Assembly: GCA_900319835.1 (NCBI GenBank)
Contig: ONPY01000013.1
Span: 1-33,222, forward strand
Reading direction: 5' to 3'
Origin: an uncultured Eubacteriales bacterium
GTDB taxonomy: Bacteria > Bacillota_A > Clostridia > Oscillospirales > Oscillospiraceae
DNA length: 33,222 bases
Positions 17,314-26,900 of this stretch are shown here, piece after piece. A program made the position numbers and the translations under genes. The notes under the pieces were generated by a model, which made no database searches, had not been told where the DNA came from, and was given only the letters and a program-made list of their open reading frames with translations. Within the stretch, counting starts at the first letter, position 1, and each line of letters starts with the position of its first letter.

Positions 17314-18398
17314 CAGATTTGAACACGACCGTGCGGCAGGCGATCGCACTGCAAAAGCTGCTGCACACGATGCCGGAGGCCTCCGGCTGTGAGAAGAAAA
17401 CCAAGCAGGCGCTGATGGACTTTTTGACGGCCAACAGCGATCTGGAGCTGGTGGACTGCGGGAGCTGGTTCTACGCGGCCCACCGGGAGAACGATAGGGA
17501 GGGCATGGCGCTCCGGGCCGACATGGACGCGGTCACGGGCGCCGACGGCAGACCCTGGCACGGCTGCGGCCATGACGGCCACATGTCGGTGATGGCCGCT
17601 CTTGCCGCCTCGATCAAGGGAGAGACGCTGGGGAAGAACCTCTTCTTCCTCTTCCAGCCTTCAGAGGAGACCGGCGCCGGCGGCGCGCTCTGCTCGGCAA
17701 TCTGCGACAGGGAGAAGATCGGCTGCTTTTTCGGCTTTCACAACTGCCCGGGCTTTGAGGCGGGACACATCCTGCTGCTGCGGGACACCTTCGCCTGTGC
17801 CTCCAAGGGCCTGATCCTCTCCTTCCGGGGCAGACAGAGCCACGCGGCCTACCCCGAAAATGGGCACAATCCTGTCTTCCCCATGGCGGCCCTCTTCTCC
17901 CACTGGGAGGAGCTGACGGAACCCGGGCAGTATCAGGGCCTGGTGCTCGCCACCCCGGTGGGGATGCAGGCCGGAGGGAGAAACTTCGGCGTGGCGGCCG
18001 GCAGCGGGGAGATCGACCTGACGGTGCGCGCCTGGTACGACGAGGATCTGGACCGGCTGACAAAGCAGGTCACGACTCTGGCCGGGGAGCTGGCCTGTCA
18101 GGCGGGCGTGGCCCATACGGTGCAGGAGCAGGACGTCTTCCCCGCAACCCACAACGACCCAGCCCTATACCCGCTGGCGGAACAAGCCGCGGAGAGAGCG
18201 GGGCTCACGGTCACGATCCCACCGGAGCCCTTCCGCTGGTCGGAGGATTTCGGCCACTACGCCCGGCGCTGCCCGGCCTTCTTCTGCGGCATCGGCGGCG
18301 GTACGGACGCGGCGGGCCTGCACACCCCGGACTATCAATGGAACGACAAGGTGACCGAGGCGGCGCTTCGCTTCTTCACCGAACTGAGCAGGATATGA
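17310..18398 (+). CDS. M20D family amidohydrolase (N-acyl amino acid hydrolase type)
   Basis: A 362-residue metalloamidase of the M20D group, which holds hippurate, IAA-amino acid and N-acetyl-amino acid hydrolases. Seen are LHTMPEASGCE (the family's 'LHRxPE' with changed residues), RADMDAV (D71), HGCGHDGHM at 84-92 with the metal-binding Cys and His, FQPSEE (E119, E120), HNCPG (H144), SHAAYPENG and SEDFGHY near the end. It is somewhat shorter than the usual 380-400. Because it overlaps argH and is followed by an amino acid transporter and argF, I infer a role in freeing an amino acid of the arginine pathway from an N-acyl form; substrate unproven. Confidence 0.82.
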   Translation: MTDLNTTVRQAIALQKLLHTMPEASGCEKKTKQALMDFLTANSDLELVDCGSWFYAAHRENDREGMALRADMDAVTGADGRPWHGCGHDGHMSVMAALAASIKGETLGKNLFFLFQPSEETGAGGALCSAICDREKIGCFFGFHNCPGFEAGHILLLRDTFACASKGLILSFRGRQSHAAYPENGHNPVFPMAALFSHWEELTEPGQYQGLVLATPVGMQAGGRNFGVAAGSGEIDLTVRAWYDEDLDRLTKQVTTLAGELACQAGVAHTVQEQDVFPATHNDPALYPLAEQAAERAGLTVTIPPEPFRWSEDFGHYARRCPAFFCGIGGGTDAAGLHTPDYQWNDKVTEAALRFFTELSRI

Positions 18399-18446
18399 TT
18401 TTGCTCTGCAAAGGCATATAAATCCCAAGTAAAGGAGACATTCAAA

Positions 18447-19220
18447 ATGAAAAAGACCGTGAAACTCACATCCATCCTCCTCTGCCTGGCCCTCTGCGCC
18501 GCCTGCCTCGCCGGCTGCGGCGGCAGTAAGCCCGCCGCTCCCGCGGCTGAGGCCAAGGTCCTCAAGGTCGCCACCAACGTGGCCTTCCCGCCCTACGAGT
18601 TCTATGAAAACGAGCAGGCCGTCGGCATCGACGTGGAGATCGTCCAGGCCATCTGCGACAAGCTGGGCTACACCATGGAGCTGAGCGACATGGAGTTCGG
18701 CTCGATCATCACCGCCGTGGCCTCCGGCAAGATCGACGTGGGCTTCGGCGCCATCACCATCACCGAGGAGCGCGCCAAGAGCGTCCACTTCACCACCAGC
18801 TACGCCACCGGCATCCAGTCCATCATCGTGACCGAGGATTCCCCCATCACCGGCGTTGACGATCTGAAGGCCGACGGCATCAAGATCGGCGTGCAGCAGG
18901 ATACCACCGGCGACATCTACGCCACCGGCGATTTCGGCGAGGACCACATCGCCCGCTTCAACAAGGGCGCCGACGCCGTGCAGGCCCTGCTGACCGGCAA
19001 GTGCAGCGCCGTCATCATCGACAACAGCCCCGCCGAGACCTTTGTGGCCCAGAACGAGGGATTGAAGATCCTGCCCACCGCCTACGCCGAAGAGGCCTAC
19101 GGCTTTGAGCTGAGCTACGACAACGACGAGCTCTACAACGCCTTTAACGGCGCGCTCGAGGAACTGCTAGCTGACGGCACCGTGCAGGCCATCATCGACA
19201 AGTACATCAGCGCCGACTGA
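18447..19220 (+). CDS. Polar amino acid ABC transporter substrate-binding lipoprotein
   Basis: A 257-residue extracellular binding protein. The signal peptide ends in the lipobox LAGC (Cys24), followed by a short Ala/Pro linker. The mature part is of the family 3 type: VATNVAFPPYEFYE, GIDVEIVQAICDKLGY, GSIITAVASGKIDVGFGAIT with ITEERAKSV (Arg for the ligand carboxylate), GVDDLKADGIKIGVQQDTTG and VIIDNSPAETFV. Arginine, ornithine or lysine would fit the context, but the pocket cannot be read with confidence. SD AAAGGAGA precedes the ATG. First of three transporter genes; a 303-base hairpin region follows before the permease. Confidence 0.92.
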   Translation: MKKTVKLTSILLCLALCAACLAGCGGSKPAAPAAEAKVLKVATNVAFPPYEFYENEQAVGIDVEIVQAICDKLGYTMELSDMEFGSIITAVASGKIDVGFGAITITEERAKSVHFTTSYATGIQSIIVTEDSPITGVDDLKADGIKIGVQQDTTGDIYATGDFGEDHIARFNKGADAVQALLTGKCSAVIIDNSPAETFVAQNEGLKILPTAYAEEAYGFELSYDNDELYNAFNGALEELLADGTVQAIIDKYISAD

Positions 19221-19523
19221 TTGCCCCAAAGAATCACATGGATTGTTTCACCGGAGACGTATTGTGCCTCCAGTGACACACGGGATTCTGCGACAGATGA
19301 ACGGCAACAGAGTCGCAGGGGAGCTCGAGGGGGCAAGGCCCGCCTCGAGTAGGATAAACCGCCGTCTGAAAAAGCCTGATTACTCAGGCTTTTTCAGATA
19401 ATAGCATTTTGAAAAAATGCTCGGCGGCCAAGCGCCGTCAAAAAAGCCCCGTGGGGGTCTTTTTTGACAAGCGGAGGCGCGGAAAGCGCCTCCGGTATTC
19501 CTGATTGACACGGAGGTACCGCC
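19221..19523 (+). other. Intergenic region with seven consecutive hairpins
   Basis: Seven inverted repeats follow each other at 19288-19493. They are CTGCGAC/GTCGCAG (19288-19318), CTCGAGG-GGGC/GCCC-g-CCTCGAG (19324-19349), a perfect 14-bp CTGAAAAAGCCTGA/TCAGGCTTTTTCAG (19366-19397), AGCATTTT/AAAATGCT (19403-19421), CGGCG/CGCCG (19422-19437), GTCAAAAAAGCCCC/GGGG-t-CTTTTTTGAC (19437-19468) and GGAGGCGC/GCGCCTCC (19473-19493). Between a binding protein and its permease such stems commonly stop most transcripts and protect the upstream message, giving more binding protein than permease. No gene is seen here. Confidence 0.75.
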
Positions 19524-20252
19524 ATGGCGGCGAGCTTTGCCAAACTGAAAGAAACCTTTATCTTCAATTTCATAGAGGGCGCAAGGTGGAAATATATCAC
19601 CAATGGCCTGATGGTTACGCTGGAGGTCACCTTTTTCGCACTGCTGCTGGGCATCGTCATCGGCGTGATCGTGGCAATGATCCGCTCATTCTACGACCAG
19701 ATGAAGGACGAGATGCAGCCCGGGCCGGGCAAGGCCGCAATGACCGTTCTCAACGCCGTGGCCCGCTTCTATCTCACGGTCATCCGCGGCACGCCCGTGG
19801 TGGTGCAGCTGCTCATCGGCTATTTTGTGGTGTTCATCTCCACCACCAACACCGTGCTGGTGGCCTCCCTGGTCTTCGGCATCAACTCCGGGGCATACAT
19901 CACCGAGATCATCCGCGGCGGCATCATGAGCATCGACCCCGGCCAGTTCGAGGCCGGCCGCAGCATCGGCTTCACCTATGTCCAGACCATGCGCTTTATC
20001 ATCATCCCCCAGGCGTTCAAGAACGTGCTGCCGTCGCTGGCCAACGAGTTCATTGCCCTTCTCAAGGAGACGGCGGTCTGCGGCTACATCGGGCTGATGG
20101 ATCTGACCAAGGGCGGCGACGTGATCCGCGGCCGCACCTTCTCGGCCTTCATGCCGCTTTTGGCGGTGGCCGCCATCTACCTGGCCCTGGTGGTGTTCTT
20201 CAGCTGGCTGGTCGGGAAGCTCGAAAGGAGGCTCAGGAGCAGTGAACGCTGA
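19524..20252 (+). CDS. Polar amino acid ABC transporter permease
   Basis: A 242-residue inner-membrane permease of the HisM/GlnP type with about five membrane segments, beginning at [20 protein letters not shown]. The motif [15 protein letters not shown] and the EAA loop [20 protein letters not shown] with [19 protein letters not shown], which contacts the ATPase, are typical. GGAGG lies nine bases before the ATG at 19524; it sits after the hairpin array. Its end overlaps the start of the ATPase gene. Confidence 0.93.
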   Translation: MAASFAKLKETFIFNFIEGARWKYITNGLMVTLEVTFFALLLGIVIGVIVAMIRSFYDQMKDEMQPGPGKAAMTVLNAVARFYLTVIRGTPVVVQLLIGYFVVFISTTNTVLVASLVFGINSGAYITEIIRGGIMSIDPGQFEAGRSIGFTYVQTMRFIIIPQAFKNVLPSLANEFIALLKETAVCGYIGLMDLTKGGDVIRGRTFSAFMPLLAVAAIYLALVVFFSWLVGKLERRLRSSER

Positions 20253-20985
20253 AGCCATGATCCAGGTCAAGAACCTGGAAAAACACTTTAACGCCGGCAC
20301 GGTCCACGCCTTGAACGGCGTCACAACCGACATCGCCAGGAGCGAGGTACTGGTGGTCATCGGGCCCTCCGGCTCCGGCAAGTCCACCTTCCTGCGCTGC
20401 CTGAACCTGCTGGAAAAGCCCACAGGCGGCTCCGTGGTTTTTGAGGGCACGGACATCACCGCCCCCGGCGTCAACATCAACGTGATGCGCCGCCGTATGG
20501 GGATGGTCTTCCAGCACTTCAACCTCTTTCCGCACATGACGGTGCTCAAAAACCTGACGCTCGGTCCGACGCAGCTTTTGAAAAAAAGCCAGGACGAGGC
20601 AAATCAGAAGGCTATGCAGCTTTTGGAGCGCGTGGGTCTGGCCGACCGGGCCAACGCCTACCCCTCCCAACTCTCCGGCGGGCAGAAGCAGCGCATCGCC
20701 ATCGTCCGCGCTTTGTGCATGGAGCCGGACGTGATGCTCTTTGACGAGCCCACCTCCGCCCTCGACCCCGAGATGGTGGGCGAGGTGCTGGATGTGATGA
20801 AGGAGCTGGCCCATGAGGGCATGACCATGGTGGTGGTGACCCACGAGATGGGCTTTGCCCGCGAGGTGGCCGATCGCGTGCTCTTTATGGACAACGGCCA
20901 GATCGTGGAGGAGGGCACGCCCGAGGCCATCTTCGAGCATCCGCGGAGCGAGCGTCTGCAGAGCTTTCTGGCCAAGGTGCTGTAG
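20242..20985 (+). CDS. Polar amino acid ABC transporter ATP-binding protein
   Basis: A 247-residue ATPase of the GlnQ/HisP type: Walker [11 protein letters not shown]-loop [13 protein letters not shown], signature [15 protein letters not shown], Walker [17 protein letters not shown] and H-loop [16 protein letters not shown]. The GTG at 20242 has AAAGGAGG eleven bases upstream and overlaps the permease end; the ATG at 20257 is an alternative start and would remove five residues. Third and last transporter gene; 70 bases with a CCCCGG/CCGGGG stem (21013-21028) separate it from argF. Confidence 0.94.
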   Translation: MNAEAMIQVKNLEKHFNAGTVHALNGVTTDIARSEVLVVIGPSGSGKSTFLRCLNLLEKPTGGSVVFEGTDITAPGVNINVMRRRMGMVFQHFNLFPHMTVLKNLTLGPTQLLKKSQDEANQKAMQLLERVGLADRANAYPSQLSGGQKQRIAIVRALCMEPDVMLFDEPTSALDPEMVGEVLDVMKELAHEGMTMVVVTHEMGFAREVADRVLFMDNGQIVEEGTPEAIFEHPRSERLQSFLAKVL

Positions 20986-21055
20986 GGGCCGACGTACCCG
21001 CAGGGCATACACCCCCGGCGGCCCGGGGACATCGTGTGAGATCGGATGGTGAGAT

Positions 21056-22042
21056 ATGATGAATCTGCAAGGAAAAGACTTTTTAAAACTTCTGGATTAC
21101 GCGCCGGAGGAGATCGCGTATCTGCTCTCCCTGGCGGCGGAATTGAAAGCAAAGAAAAAAGCGGGGATCCCGCACCGGCTGCACGAGGGAAAGAACGTCG
21201 CGCTGATCTTTGAAAAGACCAGCACCCGCACGCGCTGCGCCTTTGAGGTGGCGGCCCACGATCTCGGTATGGGCACCACCTACCTCGACCCGACCGGCTC
21301 CCAGATCGGCAAAAAGGAGTCGATTGCCGATACCGCCCGGGTCCTGGGCGGCATGTTCGACGGCATCGAATACCGGGGCTTCGGCCAGTCCATCGTGGAG
21401 GAGCTCGCGGCCTATGCGCCGGTGCCGGTCTGGAACGGGCTGACAGACGAGTTTCATCCCACGCAGATCCTGGCGGACTTCCTCACCATCCGGGAGCACT
21501 TCGGCAAACTCAAGGGCATCAAGCTGGTGTTCATGGGGGACGCGAGCTTCAACATGGGCAACTCCCTCATGGTGGGCTGTGCCAAGATGGGGCTGAGCTT
21601 CACGGCCTGCGCGCCCGAGGCATACTTCCCCGACAAAGCCCTTGTCGACACCTGTTTGGCTCTGGCGCGGGAGAGCGGGGCAGAGCTCCACTTTGAGACG
21701 GACCCCGTCAAGGCCGTGCAGGGGGCGGATGTGATCTACACCGACGTGTGGGTCTCCATGGGCGAGCCCATGGAGGTCTGGGAAAAACGCATCCGGGATC
21801 TGGCGCCCTACCAGGTGAACGCCTCTCTCATGGCCGCGGCGGGGGAGCAGGCGGTGTTCCTCCACTGTCTGCCCGCCTTCCACGACCACAAGACCGTCAT
21901 CGGCAAAGAGATGGGCGAGCGCTTCGGTCGGGAGGCCATGGAGGTCACCGACGAGGTGTTTGAAAGCCCGCAGTCCCTGGTCTTCCAGGAGGCGGAAAAC
22001 CGGATGCATACCATCAAGGCGGTCATGGCCGCCACGCTGTAA
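21056..22042 (+). CDS. argF: Ornithine carbamoyltransferase
   Basis: The enzyme makes citrulline from ornithine and carbamoyl phosphate. The 328-residue protein has the carbamoyl phosphate motif EKTSTRTR (residues 53-60), [10 protein letters not shown] (HPTQ at 134-137), the ornithine part VSMGEP and the catalytic HCLPAFHD at 270-277. The catabolic ArcB form has the same residues, but neighbours argG, argH and carB and the absence of arcA and arcC point to synthesis. Start is ATG 21056 or 21059; the ribosome site GGTGAG is weak. carB follows after 14 bases. Confidence 0.94.
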   Translation: MMNLQGKDFLKLLDYAPEEIAYLLSLAAELKAKKKAGIPHRLHEGKNVALIFEKTSTRTRCAFEVAAHDLGMGTTYLDPTGSQIGKKESIADTARVLGGMFDGIEYRGFGQSIVEELAAYAPVPVWNGLTDEFHPTQILADFLTIREHFGKLKGIKLVFMGDASFNMGNSLMVGCAKMGLSFTACAPEAYFPDKALVDTCLALARESGAELHFETDPVKAVQGADVIYTDVWVSMGEPMEVWEKRIRDLAPYQVNASLMAAAGEQAVFLHCLPAFHDHKTVIGKEMGERFGREAMEVTDEVFESPQSLVFQEAENRMHTIKAVMAATL

Positions 22043-22056
22043 TCGAGGCGATCTGT

Positions 22057-25000
22057 ATGTCCAAACGCGCAGACATCCATAAAATCATGATCATCGGCTC
22101 CGGCCCGATCGTCATCGGGCAGGCGGCGGAGTTTGACTACGCCGGCACCCAGGCCTGCATCGCCCTCCGGGAGGAGGGCTTTGAGGTCGTTCTCTGCAAC
22201 TCCAACCCCGCTACCATCATGACCGATACCTCCATGGCGGACAAGGTCTACATGGAGCCGCTGACCCTGGAATACGTGGCGCGCGTCATGCGCAAGGAGC
22301 GGCCTGACGCCATCATCCCCGGCATCGGCGGACAGACGGGGCTGAACCTCGCCATGCAGCTGGAGAAGAAGGGCATTTTGAAGGAGTGTCATGTCGAACT
22401 GCTGGGCACCTCCAGCGAGAGCATCGAGCGGGCCGAGGACCGGGAGAAGTTCAAGGAGCTCTGCCAGGAGATCGGAGAGCCCGTCATCCCCTCCAAGATC
22501 ACCTGGTCGGTGGAGGAGGCGGTGCAGGCCGCCGAGGAGATCGGCTATCCGGTGGTCCTCCGCCCGGCCTTCACCCTCGGCGGTACCGGAGGCGGTTTTG
22601 CCTATAATGAAACCGAGCTGCGCGAGGTGGCGGAAAACGGCTTCATGCTCTCGCCGGTCCACCAGGTGCTGGTGGAAAAGAGCGTGCGTGGCTACAAGGA
22701 GATCGAGTTTGAGGTCATGCGGGACGGGACGGACCACGCCATCACCATCTGCGGCATGGAGAACATCGACCCTGTGGGGGTCCACACCGGCGACTCCATG
22801 GTGGTGGCCCCCATCATGACGCTCAGCGAGCACGATCTGAAAATGCTCAATGACAGTGCGCTGAAAATCATCCGCGCTCTCAAGATCGAGGGCGGCTGCA
22901 ACATCCAGTTCGCCCTGAACCCCCGCAGCTCGGAGTACTTTCTCATCGAGGTCAACCCCCGCGTCTCCCGGTCCTCGGCGCTGGCCTCCAAGGCCAGCGG
23001 CTACCCCATTGCCCGCGTCACGGCGAAGATCGCCGTGGGCATGACCCTGGAGGAGATCCACGTCGCGGGCACCAACGCCGCTTTCGAGCCCTCCCTTGAC
23101 TACGTTGTGGCAAAGCTCCCCCGCTTCCCCTTCGATAAATTCGCCGACGCCTCCAACAAGCTGGGCACCCAGATGAAGGCCACCGGCGAGGTCATGGGTA
23201 TCGGCTCAACCCTGGAGGAGTGCCTGCTCAAGTCCGTGCGCTCGCTGGAGACCGGGGTCTGCCACTTCCACATGGCAAAGTTCGACGCCATGAGCCGCGA
23301 GGAGCTGCTCGCCTATGTCTCCGATTTCCGGGACGACGGCTTCTTCGCCTGCGCGCAGCTGCTGCGCCTGGGGGAGACGGTGGAGAAGCTGGAGGAGGTC
23401 ACCGGCATCAACGCCTATTTCCTCACAGCCCTGAAGACCATCACGGATTTTGAGCCGCGGCTTGCCGCGGCGCCCTATCAGCCCGCGGCCCTGAAGGAGG
23501 CCAAGGTTCTGGGCTTTTCGGACAAGTACATCGCGAAGCTCTGGGGCTGCGGGGAGACAGAGGTGCTGGCCCTGCGGAAGGAGCAGGGCATCTTTCCGGT
23601 CTTCCGCATGGTGGACACCAGCCATGCGGGCGCCTATATCCCGTGCTTCTATTCCTCCTACACCGGCGAAAGCGGCGACATCGTCACCGAAAAGCCCAAA
23701 AAGCTGGTCCTCGGCGCGGGCCCCATCCGCATCGGCCAGGGCGTGGAGTTTGACTACTCCACTGTCCACGCGGTGCAAACCATCAAGAAGGCGGGCTTTG
23801 AAGCCATCATCATCAACAACAATCCCGAGACCGTCTCCACTGACTACACCACCGCCGACAAGCTCTATTTTGAGCCCCTGACAGCGGAGGACGTGTACAA
23901 CGTCATGGCCTTTGAGGGCGCCTGGGATGTGATCGCTTCCCTGGGCGGCCAGACCGCCATCAACCTGGCGGAGGACGTGGCGGAGCGCGGCGGGCACATC
24001 ATCGGCACCGACGTTGCGGCCATCGCCCGGGCGGAGAACCGGGAGCTGTTTGAAAAACTGCTGCAGGAGCTGGACATTCCGCAGCCTAAGGGCTGCGCCG
24101 TCACGAACATCGAGGACGGCGTCAAGGCGGCGTCCGAGATCGGCTACCCCGTGCTGGTGCGGCCGAGCTTCGTCCTGGGGGGACGCGCCATGGAGATCGT
24201 GGCAAATGAGCAGATGCTGCGCCACTATCTCAAGACCGCGGTGGAGATCGACCAGGATAAGCCCGTGCTGGTGGATAAGTACATCGCCGGGCGCGAGGTG
24301 GAGGTCGATGCTATCTGTGACGGACACGACGTCTTTGTCCCCGGCATCATGGAGCTGGTCGAGCGCACGGGCGTGCACTCCGGCGACTCCATCAGCGTCT
24401 ATCCGCCCTTCTCCCTGTCGGACAGGGTCAAGGGGACGGTGCTGTCCTACGCGAAAAAGCTGGGCCTCGGCATCGGCATCGTGGGGCTTTATAACATCCA
24501 GTTCATCGTGGACAAGAATGACACCGTCACCATCATCGAGGTCAACCCCCGCTCTTCGCGTACGGTGCCCTTCCTCTCCAAGGCCACGGGCTGGTCCCTT
24601 GCCGACATCGCCACGGAAGTGATTCTCGGCAAAAGCCTCAAGGAGCAGGGGATCTTCGACCTGTACCCGGAGGAGAAGAAGCGCCGGTACGTGAAGGTCC
24701 CGGTCTTCTCCTTCAACAAGATCAAGGGCCTGGACGCGTACTTGAGCCCGGAGATGAAGTCCACGGGCGAGGCCATCGGCTACGACCGCAAGCTCCACTG
24801 GGCCATGTTCAAGGCCCTGCAGGCCGCGGGCATCCGCCTGCAAAACTACGGCACGGTGCTGGTAACCGTGGCCGACGAGGACAAGCCCGAGACCCTGCCC
24901 CTGGCCAAGCGCTTTTACGACATGGGCTTCAACATCGAGGCCACCACCATGACCGCCGATTACTTAAACGCCCACGGCGTCCCGGCCAGGAAGCTGCGCA

Positions 25001-25233
25001 ACCTCAGCGAAGGCAGCGACGATTCCCTCCGCTCCATCCGCTCCGGCTACGTCAGCTACATCATCAACACACGGGCCATTCTCTCGGGCGTGCACTACAT
25101 CAACGGCGTGGCCATGCGCTCCTGCGCGGTGGAGCACGGGGTGACCACTTTCACCTCACTCGACACGGTGCGCATCGTGCTGGACGTGCTGGAGGAGCTG
25201 ACCAACAAGGTGAGCACGATCGACGAAGAATAA
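22057..25233 (+). CDS. carB: Carbamoyl phosphate synthase large subunit
   Basis: CarB makes carbamoyl phosphate from bicarbonate, ammonia and two ATP; ammonia is normally passed in from the small subunit CarA. The 1058-residue protein shows both halves: IMIIGSGPIVIGQAAEFDYA and its repeat LVLGAGPIRIGQGVEFDYS, each followed by an ATP-grasp domain (VVLRPAFTLGGTGGG; VLVRPSFVLGGRAME, with EVNPR in both). The C-terminal MGS-like domain binds regulators. Normal full length. GAGG lies nine bases before the ATG. It ends the arginine block at a strong terminator. carA is not next to it. Confidence 0.97.
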   Translation: MSKRADIHKIMIIGSGPIVIGQAAEFDYAGTQACIALREEGFEVVLCNSNPATIMTDTSMADKVYMEPLTLEYVARVMRKERPDAIIPGIGGQTGLNLAMQLEKKGILKECHVELLGTSSESIERAEDREKFKELCQEIGEPVIPSKITWSVEEAVQAAEEIGYPVVLRPAFTLGGTGGGFAYNETELREVAENGFMLSPVHQVLVEKSVRGYKEIEFEVMRDGTDHAITICGMENIDPVGVHTGDSMVVAPIMTLSEHDLKMLNDSALKIIRALKIEGGCNIQFALNPRSSEYFLIEVNPRVSRSSALASKASGYPIARVTAKIAVGMTLEEIHVAGTNAAFEPSLDYVVAKLPRFPFDKFADASNKLGTQMKATGEVMGIGSTLEECLLKSVRSLETGVCHFHMAKFDAMSREELLAYVSDFRDDGFFACAQLLRLGETVEKLEEVTGINAYFLTALKTITDFEPRLAAAPYQPAALKEAKVLGFSDKYIAKLWGCGETEVLALRKEQGIFPVFRMVDTSHAGAYIPCFYSSYTGESGDIVTEKPKKLVLGAGPIRIGQGVEFDYSTVHAVQTIKKAGFEAIIINNNPETVSTDYTTADKLYFEPLTAEDVYNVMAFEGAWDVIASLGGQTAINLAEDVAERGGHIIGTDVAAIARAENRELFEKLLQELDIPQPKGCAVTNIEDGVKAASEIGYPVLVRPSFVLGGRAMEIVANEQMLRHYLKTAVEIDQDKPVLVDKYIAGREVEVDAICDGHDVFVPGIMELVERTGVHSGDSISVYPPFSLSDRVKGTVLSYAKKLGLGIGIVGLYNIQFIVDKNDTVTIIEVNPRSSRTVPFLSKATGWSLADIATEVILGKSLKEQGIFDLYPEEKKRRYVKVPVFSFNKIKGLDAYLSPEMKSTGEAIGYDRKLHWAMFKALQAAGIRLQNYGTVLVTVADEDKPETLPLAKRFYDMGFNIEATTMTADYLNAHGVPARKLRNLSEGSDDSLRSIRSGYVSYIINTRAILSGVHYINGVAMRSCAVEHGVTTFTSLDTVRIVLDVLEELTNKVSTIDEE

Positions 25234-25267
25234 AAAAAGGAAAAGCCACCTGGCTTTTCCTTTTTTT
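25232..25267 (+). terminator. Rho-independent terminator after carB
   Basis: Seven A, then GGAAAAGCC (25239-25247), loop ACCT, GGCTTTTCC and seven T (25252-25267): a perfect 16-bp stem that starts at the carB stop codon. Confidence 0.95.
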
Positions 25268-25276
25268 ATCACTTTT

Positions 25277-25415
25277 TTCGCCGCAAGGCGAATGTATTAA
25301 ATTGTTTTTTGTCAGGACATGTGCCTGACAAAAAACTCTTTTCAGCCCTCCAGTGTGCGAGCGGAGCGAGTGCATGCAGAGGGCTGCAGCTCGACGGCAA
25401 ACAGGTTTGCCGTCG
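25277..25415. other. Chain of four further hairpins between convergent carB and gdhA
   Basis: TTCGCC/GGCGAA with loop GCAA (25277-25292), TTTTTTGTCAGG/CCTGACAAAAAA (25305-25335), CAGCCCTC/GAGGGCTG (25343-25386) and CGACGGCAAAC/GTTTGCCGTCG with a two-base loop (25392-25415). All are perfect. The last touches the gdhA stop; the second has T on the minus strand side and can serve as the gdhA terminator. Confidence 0.75.
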
Positions 25416-25416
25416 A

Positions 25417-26827
<1,411 letters not shown>

Positions 26828-26831
<4 letters not shown>

Positions 26832-26886
26832 GAAAAACCGCATGCCGCCCTGTAAAAATTGCAGGGAGCCATGCGGTTTTTCTTGT
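26828..26886. terminator. Long terminator hairpin after nadE
   Basis: ACAAGAAAAACCGCATG (26828-26844) pairs perfectly with CATGCGGTTTTTCTTGT (26870-26886), and an inner CCCTG/CAGGG (26848-26866) extends it. With A and T runs on both arms it works on the minus strand for glyQS-nadE. Confidence 0.9.
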
Positions 26887-26900
26887 GAATTTTTACAAAA

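Noticed and set aside
21013..21028. CCCCGG/CCGGGG stem between the ABC ATPase and argF as terminator
   Set aside because: Only six pairs and no T run; argF and carB have no other clear promoter.
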